Positions 8,560-12,371 of a stretch of DNA of 12,371 nucleotides are shown one piece after another (position 1 is the first letter of the stretch; each line of letters opens with the position of its first letter). The notes below the pieces were generated by a model, which did no database searches, was not told the origin of the DNA, and saw nothing but the letters and a program-made list of their open reading frames with translations. This DNA is from Cyanobacteria bacterium UBA8803. GTDB taxonomy: Bacteria; Cyanobacteriota; Cyanobacteriia; Cyanobacteriales; Coleofasciculaceae. A program made the position numbers and the translations under genes. The DNA lies in contig DNXU01000206.1 in assembly GCA_003505715.1 (NCBI GenBank), positions 3,692 through 16,062 of the forward strand, read 5' to 3'.

Positions 8560-8591
8560 CTAACAACTAACAACTAACAACTAACAACTAA
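8449..8591. repeat. Facing heptad arrays between divergent UPF0182 and GT2 genes
   Basis: On the left, seven GGTTGTT-type heptads (8449-8497) include GGTGGTT and AGTTGTT variants. On the right, six exact AACTAAC heptads (8544-8585) are followed by a partial copy to 8591. AACTAAC is AACAACT by rotation, so the right array is close to the reverse complement of the left. With G-U pairs the two can fold into a stem of about 45 bp around a 46-nt centre. This matches cyanobacterial STRR sequences. The array contributes residues to the apparent N-terminus of the UPF0182 protein and supplies the stop codon that bounds its frame. Confidence 0.9.
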
Positions 8592-8610
8592 AACATAATA
8601 TCTAGGATTG

Positions 8611-8615
8611 AGGAG
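8611..8615 (+). promoter_or_regulatory. Shine-Dalgarno site of the GT2 gene
   Basis: AGGAG lies 5 nt before the ATG at 8621. It is one of only two clear ribosome binding sites in the window and fixes the GT2 start. It lies 19 nt after the end of the heptad array. Confidence 0.8.
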
Positions 8616-8620
8616 AAAAA

Positions 8621-9550
8621 ATGGGTATCGCTGTATGCGTGGCAACGTATCAACGACCTGAAGGATTAAAACGCTTGATGGCAGGTCTAAATCAGCTGAC
8701 CTTTAGTAAGGGAGAACCTCCTAAGGTAGAGGTCATTGTTGTGGATAATGACGCAACGGGTTCTGCCAGGGAATTGTGTGAAAGCTTCAAATCTGACTTC
8801 AAATGGCCACTGCAATACTGTATTGAACCGCAGCGGGGAATCTCTTATGCCCGCAATAGAGCGATCGCTTCTGTCTCTAAGGAAGCAGAATTTGTGGCCT
8901 TTATAGATGATGATGAAGTTCCCGATCCAGCTTGGCTGGAAATGCTTTTGTTAGTTCAAAAGCAATATGATGCCGATGTAGTTTCTGGGCCAGTTATCCC
9001 CCATTTCATTGAGGAAAACGTCCCGGATTGGGTGATTAAAGGCAGGTTTTTTGAAGTGCCGCGCTACCCTACTGGTCATTTGCTCAAAGTTGCCTACACT
9101 AACAACGTGCTAATCCGCTCGCAAGTTTTACGAGAAATGGATAAACTCTTCGACGAGCGTTTTGCGATTACGGGTGGAGAAGATTCGCATTTTTTCATGC
9201 GCGTCTATCGGGCGGGCTATAAACTGGTTTGGGCGGATGAGGCTTTAGTCTATGAGTGGATACCTGAAAGCCGTACTAATGTACGCTGGATTCTTCAGCG
9301 GGGTTATCGGATGTATAGTACGCATGGTTTGTGCGAACGGGAGCTTGACCCTTTAATTCAAGTGCTACCTAAACGTATGACCACAGGGATGGGACGGATG
9401 GCTCTGGGGTTTGGTCTTCTTCTCCCCTCTCTGCTCTGGAAGAGACATTTATTTATTAAAGCCTTACTCCAAATTGCCAGGGGTGCCGGGATGTTATCTG
9501 GTTTAGCTGGCAGGCACTATGAGGAGTATAAAAGCATTCATGGGACTTAG
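8621..9550 (+). CDS. Glycosyltransferase family 2 (GT-A fold)
   Basis: This is an inverting GT-A glycosyltransferase, probably adding one sugar to the lipid-linked repeat unit on the cytoplasmic face of the membrane. The 309-residue product starts MGIAVCVATYQRPEGL, the usual first strand. It has VVDNDATG (40-47), RGISYARNRAI (72-82), the metal-binding IDDDEVPDPAW (95-105; DDD at 96-98), AYTNNVLIR (158-166) and the catalytic-base region TGGEDSHFF (184-192; E187, D188). A hydrophobic C-terminal segment (about 261-285) may anchor it to the membrane. The layout recalls ExoM-like enzymes of succinoglycan synthesis, but the similarity is general. The start is well fixed by AGGAG. It is divergent from the UPF0182 gene and lies 185 bp before wecG on the same strand, with a repeat-filled gap between them. 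Confidence 0.92.
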   Translation: MGIAVCVATYQRPEGLKRLMAGLNQLTFSKGEPPKVEVIVVDNDATGSARELCESFKSDFKWPLQYCIEPQRGISYARNRAIASVSKEAEFVAFIDDDEVPDPAWLEMLLLVQKQYDADVVSGPVIPHFIEENVPDWVIKGRFFEVPRYPTGHLLKVAYTNNVLIRSQVLREMDKLFDERFAITGGEDSHFFMRVYRAGYKLVWADEALVYEWIPESRTNVRWILQRGYRMYSTHGLCERELDPLIQVLPKRMTTGMGRMALGFGLLLPSLLWKRHLFIKALLQIARGAGMLSGLAGRHYEEYKSIHGT

Positions 9551-9565
9551 TTATACCAATTTTTT

Positions 9566-9725
9566 GTAATGGGTAATGGGTAATGGGTGATTGGTAATCG
9601 GTAATCCGTAATGTGACAACAAGCCCGCTTTTTGCCAATTACGAATCACCAATCACCAATCACCAATTACCAATTACCAATCACCAATTACCAATCACCA
9701 ATCACCAATTACCAATCACCAATAA
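9566..9725. repeat. Facing heptad arrays between GT2 and wecG
   Basis: On the left are seven GTAATGG-type heptads (9566-9614). On the right are thirteen CCAATYA-type heptads (9635-9725), mixing CCAATTA and CCAATCA and ending in CCAATAA. The sides are complementary: GGTGATTGGTAAT (9586-9598) has exact reverse complements at 9673-9685, 9687-9699 and 9708-9720, so several alternative stems can form around a 20-nt centre. The unit differs from that of the array 1 kb upstream. The last heptad runs directly into the wecG Shine-Dalgarno. Confidence 0.92.
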
Positions 9726-9730
9726 GGAGG
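9723..9730 (+). promoter_or_regulatory. Shine-Dalgarno site that decides the wecG start
   Basis: TAAGGAGG is a near-perfect Shine-Dalgarno 5 nt before the GTG at 9736. It shows that translation starts there and not at an in-frame GTG at 9613, which would translate the heptad array into a run of repeated PITNHQL units. Confidence 0.85.
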
Positions 9731-9735
9731 CAATC

Positions 9736-10518
9736 GTGGAAAATTTTGAAGAAGTAACTCTACTCAATACGAGATTTCATAAAGTTCGAGTATGCCAACT
9801 GATTGATTATGCGATCGCGGCGGCCTACGCTGACACAAAAACTGTTATCGGTAATGTCAATGTTAAGGCCATGAATCTTGCCTATGAGCAGCCCTGGTAT
9901 CAAGATTTTTTAAATCAGTGCGACTTAGTATTTTGTGATGGTTTTGGAGTATTGTTGGGCGCTAAAGCTCTAGGGTATTCCGTTGAATCTGTCCATCGCA
10001 TGACCTGTCCAGACTATATAGAAAACTTTGCTTTAGCTTGTGAAAAAGCCGATGTTCCTTTATTTCTTCTAGCTGGCAAACCCGGTGTAGTAGATAAGGC
10101 TATTGAGATGTTTAAAGCTGTTGCCCCTAAATTGCGCGTACAGGGTCACCATGGTTATTTTGACAAATCCGGTGAGGAGAACGATAAAGTCATCCAAAAA
10201 ATTAATGAATTTAAACCGGGAATTCTCTATGTAGGTTTTGGGATGCCTTTACAGGAACGTTGGATTTTGGATAATATCAATCGCCTTGACGTTAAGGTGT
10301 TTTTACCTCTGGGTGCATGTCTTGATTTTTACACAGGTAGCGTGTACCGAGGCCCGCGTTGGATGACCGATCGTGGCTTGGAATGGTTAACGCGGTTTTT
10401 TACTGAGCCGCAGCGCCTTTGGGAACGCTATGTGGTTGGTAATCCATTATTCTTTTATCGCGTCCTTCAAGAACGCTTAGCTGAAGGAGTGACAACTAAA
10501 AATAAGGTTAGCCTTTGA
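9736..10518 (+). CDS. wecG: WecG/TagA/CpsF family glycosyltransferase
   Basis: Family members (GT26) add N-acetylmannosamine or its uronic acid, or a similar sugar, to undecaprenyl-linked GlcNAc. That is the second step in making enterobacterial common antigen, teichoic acid linkage units and some exopolysaccharides. From the GTG at 9736 the protein has 260 residues, close to the usual 240-260. Motifs seen are TVIGNVNVKAMNLA (36-49), CDGFGVLLGAKALG (67-80) with D68 in the position of the family's catalytic Asp, LLAGKPGVVDKA (111-122), VGFGMPLQERW (166-176) and the C-terminal GPRWMTDRGLEWLTRF (206-221) followed by EPQRLWERY. The C-terminal basic and aromatic part is the presumed membrane-binding appendage. 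All core motifs look intact. A strong Shine-Dalgarno supports the start. It is probably co-transcribed with the GT2 gene. The symbol marks the family, not a proven substrate. Confidence 0.93.
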   Translation: MENFEEVTLLNTRFHKVRVCQLIDYAIAAAYADTKTVIGNVNVKAMNLAYEQPWYQDFLNQCDLVFCDGFGVLLGAKALGYSVESVHRMTCPDYIENFALACEKADVPLFLLAGKPGVVDKAIEMFKAVAPKLRVQGHHGYFDKSGEENDKVIQKINEFKPGILYVGFGMPLQERWILDNINRLDVKVFLPLGACLDFYTGSVYRGPRWMTDRGLEWLTRFFTEPQRLWERYVVGNPLFFYRVLQERLAEGVTTKNKVSL

Positions 10519-10579
10519 TCCTAAAAAAATAGATCTACTAGGTCTCTAGCAAAAGTCGATACACGCCCGCAGATTGAAA

Positions 10580-10620
10580 GGAGTTCAGTAGTTCATACTG
10601 GGTATGAATTCCTGAACTCC
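10580..10620 (+). terminator. Long hairpin downstream of wecG
   Basis: GGAGTTCAG (10580-10588) pairs with CTGAACTCC (10612-10620), and inside it TTCATAC (10592-10598) pairs with GTATGAA (10602-10608) around a 3-nt loop. The two helices are separated by a 3x3 internal loop. A direct-repeat tail of TGAACTYC type follows, suggesting a folded short-repeat array. It lies 61 bp after the wecG stop and could end that transcript, but there is no immediate T tract, so an intrinsic terminator is not certain. Confidence 0.5.
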
Positions 10621-10713
10621 TGAACTTCTGAATAACTTTAAAAAAAGTGGCTCTTCTTTATTCTCTTTTTCTGATTCATGACTCTCAAGGCATCAAGCGG
10701 AAATTTGCAAACT

Positions 10714-10753
10714 GTAACATTAGTTACTAAATCAATAAGTTAGCGGATATAAT
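10714..10753 (+). promoter_or_regulatory. Possible NtcA-type promoter upstream of the PP-loop gene
   Basis: GTAACATTAGTTAC (10714-10727) fits the NtcA consensus GTA-N8-TAC exactly. A perfect TATAAT (10748-10753) follows 20 nt later, and there is no good -35 box, as expected for NtcA-activated promoters. The usual gap to the -10 box is about 22-23 nt, so the spacing is slightly short. NtcA is the cyanobacterial nitrogen regulator. It is a candidate only: the motif is short and the DNA is AT-rich. Confidence 0.35.
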
Positions 10754-10868
10754 CAATACCAGCATATCTCAAGCAATATTTATTGCTGAAAGATAATTAC
10801 TTTTTAGTATAGATGCCTATAAAATGACGTGTTTTGTAGTGATGATTAAACATCGCTAGAAAAATACG

Positions 10869-10883
10869 GCTCAAAATTTGAGC
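10869..10883. promoter_or_regulatory. 15-bp perfect dyad in the leader of the PP-loop gene
   Basis: GCTCAAA and TTTGAGC flank a single central A. The one-base centre suggests a protein-binding operator, but with a few bases unpaired it could also form an RNA hairpin. Confidence 0.35.
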
Positions 10884-10906
10884 TACCTCTGTTTATTAGG
10901 ACTGTT

Positions 10907-10936
10907 AGCCTTCCAGGAAAGTCTTCGAGGAAGGCT
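10907..10936 (+). repeat. 8-bp hairpin in the leader of the PP-loop gene
   Basis: AGCCTTCC (10907-10914) and GGAAGGCT (10929-10936) are exact inverted repeats with a 14-nt loop. No T run follows. Confidence 0.45.
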
Positions 10937-10957
10937 CACAATTCCTCATGCAGAAAT

Positions 10958-10994
10958 TAAGAAGACTCTTGTCGGAAAAGGAAGAATCTTCTTA
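10958..10994 (+). repeat. 8-bp inverted repeat in the leader of the PP-loop gene
   Basis: TAAGAAGA (10958-10965) and TCTTCTTA (10987-10994) are exact inverted repeats with a 21-nt loop. The pair ends 62 bp before the ATG at 11057, and follows the previous hairpin by 21 nt, so the two could form a two-stem leader. Confidence 0.4.
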
Positions 10995-11056
10995 TCCAAA
11001 AATTCCTTGGCATCCTTGCCTTGCACCTTGGCAACTAGTATCCCGGCAAAATCGTC

Positions 11057-12286
11057 ATGAAAATTACAAACCTGAGAACTTCAGCAAAAGGAAATCTGGC
11101 CAGAGTGTCAGCAACGGTAATTTGGGAGGATCGCGATCGCCCCCACCAAGATATCTACTTTGAGACAACTGCTGAATTTGCCTCAGACTTATCCTGCAAT
11201 CCCCATGCCTTTCTGCTAGCTTGCATCATACCAGCCTTGCATTATGGGGAAAAACGATTGGCGCTCGATGCACCCATCTGTCCGGAGTTAAGAGAGGGTC
11301 TAGTCACCGCCATGAGTTTGATTCGGCATTGGTACGGTTATAATCGCCCTTTGGTAAAAATTGAAGCCCCGCTCCAGTCTCATCCACCTACTCGATCAAC
11401 ACCTCCCAGGACAGCTTTTTTCTATACTGGCGGCATAGATTCCCTGGCCAACCTACGAGTGAACCGTCTTAATTTCCCACTGTCGCACCCTCTATCTATT
11501 AAAGATGGCTTATTGGTGTACGGGCTGCAAGACACGACTAGAGAGAACTTTGAAAAGATCGTCAATTCTCTGACAGCCTTAGCACAGGAGGCTCAAATAC
11601 AACTGATTCCTGTTTATACCAATATCTCCTCCCATATCCGAGACCTGGAATATATCGAGGGCAAATATAATTATGATTGGAGATTCTGGATTTTTGAGTT
11701 TATCGGCTCAGCTTTGGCAGCGGTTGCCCATGCCTTCAGTTCTAGGCTGACTACCGTCTCCATCAGTTCGAGCGATGATATTCCCCAATTAGCGCCCTTG
11801 GGTTCCCACCCTCTACTAGATCCAAACTACAGCAGTTACGATTTGCAAATTCGCCATGATGGTATTAGTTTATCTAGATTGGCGAAAACAAAGATAGTCG
11901 CAGATTGGGATTTAGCCTTGGCACATCTTAGGGTATGCGACTGGCAAAAGTTACCTCCTGGCCTGTTCAACTGTGGCCAATGTGAGAAATGTTTGCGAAC
12001 GATGACTGCCCTTGTGGCCTTAGGTGCGTTGGAAAAAACAAGAGTGTTCCCCCAAACTGATGTTTCTCAGGATTTACTACTGGCTGGGGTCAACATAGAT
12101 GGCTTAGATGTAGAAGCCAGTTATCTAGAGTTAATACCCCTTCTGAATCAGAAAGGCCGTCAAGATCTAGTGCGGGCTATTCAGCACCTCAGTACCCGAT
12201 ATCGTGAAAAAGATTGGAAGGGATGGCTCAAGCGATTTGATCGCACTATTTTTAAGGGAAACCTTCGACATTTGATTAAAAAATGA
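11057..12286 (+). CDS. Uncharacterised PP-loop ATPase-like protein with a QueC-like zinc motif
   Basis: Function is unknown. The 409-residue product has a PP-loop YTGGIDS (123-129), a variant of SGGxDS that in this superfamily binds ATP to adenylate a substrate. Near the C-terminus is a four-cysteine group: C294 in LRVC, then NCGQCEKCLRTM (305-316) with C306, C309 and C312. The spacing C-x11-C-xx-C-xx-C resembles the zinc site of QueC, the 7-cyano-7-deazaguanine synthase. However, the protein is much longer than QueC (about 220-240) and has its own motifs: SSSDDIP (237-243), GSHPLLDP (249-256) and IRHDG (265-269). A 110-residue N-terminal domain precedes the PP-loop. From memory, similar proteins are often near glycosyltransferases and annotated only as hypothetical. 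I infer an ATP-dependent modification of a sugar or a carboxylate precursor. No Shine-Dalgarno is seen before the ATG at 11057, so the start is likely but not proven. Confidence 0.8.
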   Translation: MKITNLRTSAKGNLARVSATVIWEDRDRPHQDIYFETTAEFASDLSCNPHAFLLACIIPALHYGEKRLALDAPICPELREGLVTAMSLIRHWYGYNRPLVKIEAPLQSHPPTRSTPPRTAFFYTGGIDSLANLRVNRLNFPLSHPLSIKDGLLVYGLQDTTRENFEKIVNSLTALAQEAQIQLIPVYTNISSHIRDLEYIEGKYNYDWRFWIFEFIGSALAAVAHAFSSRLTTVSISSSDDIPQLAPLGSHPLLDPNYSSYDLQIRHDGISLSRLAKTKIVADWDLALAHLRVCDWQKLPPGLFNCGQCEKCLRTMTALVALGALEKTRVFPQTDVSQDLLLAGVNIDGLDVEASYLELIPLLNQKGRQDLVRAIQHLSTRYREKDWKGWLKRFDRTIFKGNLRHLIKK

Positions 12287-12317
12287 CCTCAATCCCGCCC
12301 AAAGAAGGTTTTATATC

Positions 12318-12371
12318 ATGTCCGGTCAAACACCCATCATATCTGTAGGGGCGGGTTTAGCGACCAATATT
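12318..12371 (+). CDS. Start of a probable GT2 glycosyltransferase, cut by the window edge and perhaps broken
   Basis: An open frame starts at the ATG at 12318 after an AGAAGG motif (12302-12307) and runs to the end of the window (18 codons). The first ten residues, MSGQTPIISV, look like the usual start of a GT2 enzyme (TPxISVxIPxYN). The next residues, GAGLATNI, do not continue that motif. The change falls where the DNA becomes GTAGGGGCGGGTTT, the end of a repeat type common in cyanobacteria. I infer a glycosyltransferase gene interrupted by such an element, but only 54 bases are visible. Confidence 0.4.
   Translation, partial: MSGQTPIISVGAGLATNI
12345..12371. mobile_element. Possible end of a palindromic MITE-like repeat
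   Basis: GTAGGGGCGGGTTT (12345-12358) matches, from memory, the terminal sequence of dispersed palindromic repeats found in many cyanobacterial genomes, which end in the reverse complement. Only one side is in the window, so the palindrome cannot be confirmed. A CCCGCCC at 12294-12300 is complementary to part of it but is too short to be the partner end. Confidence 0.35.

Larger units (their letters stand above)
10519..11056. other. 538-bp spacer with hairpins and a likely long leader
   Basis: No supported gene is seen here. The first 120 bp hold the 3' region of wecG and a strong hairpin. The middle (about 10640-10860) is AT-rich with promoter-like boxes: a TATAAT at 10748 and a second candidate pair TTGCTG/TAGTAT (10783 and 10805). 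The last 200 bp hold three perfect inverted repeats before the next gene. If transcription starts near 10760, the leader would be about 300 nt. A short open frame at 10878-11060 has no family features and starts at a TTG inside a dyad, so I do not call it. Confidence 0.6.

Noticed and set aside
9635..9725. CRISPR array
   Set aside because: The repeats are contiguous 7-bp units without spacers, so this is a tandem repeat array.
9613..9735. A 41-residue N-terminal extension of the WecG-type protein
   Set aside because: It is the translation of the heptad array, and a strong Shine-Dalgarno marks the GTG at 9736 as the start.
10580..10620. A certain intrinsic terminator
   Set aside because: The stem is strong, but no T tract follows directly, so it is kept only as a moderate-confidence candidate.
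10878..11060. A small protein gene of 60 codons
   Set aside because: It has a TTG start inside a dyad, no ribosome binding site, no family features, and overlaps the inverted repeats of the leader.

Overview
The window is chromosomal DNA from a cyanobacterium, most likely a filamentous one. Ten copies of the cyanobacterial octamer HIP1 (GCGATCGC) occur in 12.4 kb (starting at 704, 2686, 3355, 5868, 6508, 6635, 7670, 8861, 9811 and 11133), where chance predicts about 0.2. Heptanucleotide tandem repeats of the kind known from filamentous cyanobacteria (STRR sequences) are frequent, and the proteins look cyanobacterial. The species cannot be named from the sequence alone.

Layout. (1) 1-501: a decayed IS200/IS605-type tnpB remnant that keeps only the C-terminal zinc ribbon and last RuvC motif. 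(2) 535-1131: ureG, the urease nickel-insertion GTPase, with no other ure gene in view. (3) 1236-3533 (minus): a Wzc/GumC-like polysaccharide co-polymerase fused to a BY-kinase domain. (4) 3534-4373: an 840-bp AT-rich spacer between divergent genes, with several dyads. (5) 4374-5708: a GT4 glycosyltransferase, converging with a 41-bp 3' overlap on (6) 5668-8559 (minus), a UPF0182 membrane protein. (7) 8621-9550: a GT2 glycosyltransferase. (8) 9736-10518: a WecG/TagA/CpsF-type glycosyltransferase. (9) 10519-11056: a spacer with a possible NtcA-type promoter and a hairpin-rich leader. (10) 11057-12286: an uncharacterised PP-loop ATPase-like protein with a QueC-like four-cysteine motif. (11) 12318-end: the first codons of what looks like another GT2 gene, running into a sequence that resembles one end of a common cyanobacterial palindromic repeat.

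From wzc onward this reads as part of an exopolysaccharide or surface-glycan locus. GT4, GT2 and WecG-type enzymes would build a lipid-linked repeat unit, and the Wzc-like protein would control chain length and export. The PP-loop protein is the best candidate for an undescribed activity, perhaps an ATP-dependent modification of a sugar or carboxylate, but no substrate can be read from the sequence. No flippase (Wzx), polymerase (Wzy), outer-membrane exporter (Wza) or initiating phosphosugar transferase is in the window.

The second theme is repeats. Four spacers carry short tandem or inverted arrays, mostly heptads, placed as facing pairs that can fold back on each other. One array abuts the wecG ribosome binding site, one forms the apparent N-terminus of the UPF0182 protein, and a further copy lies in frame inside that same coding sequence.
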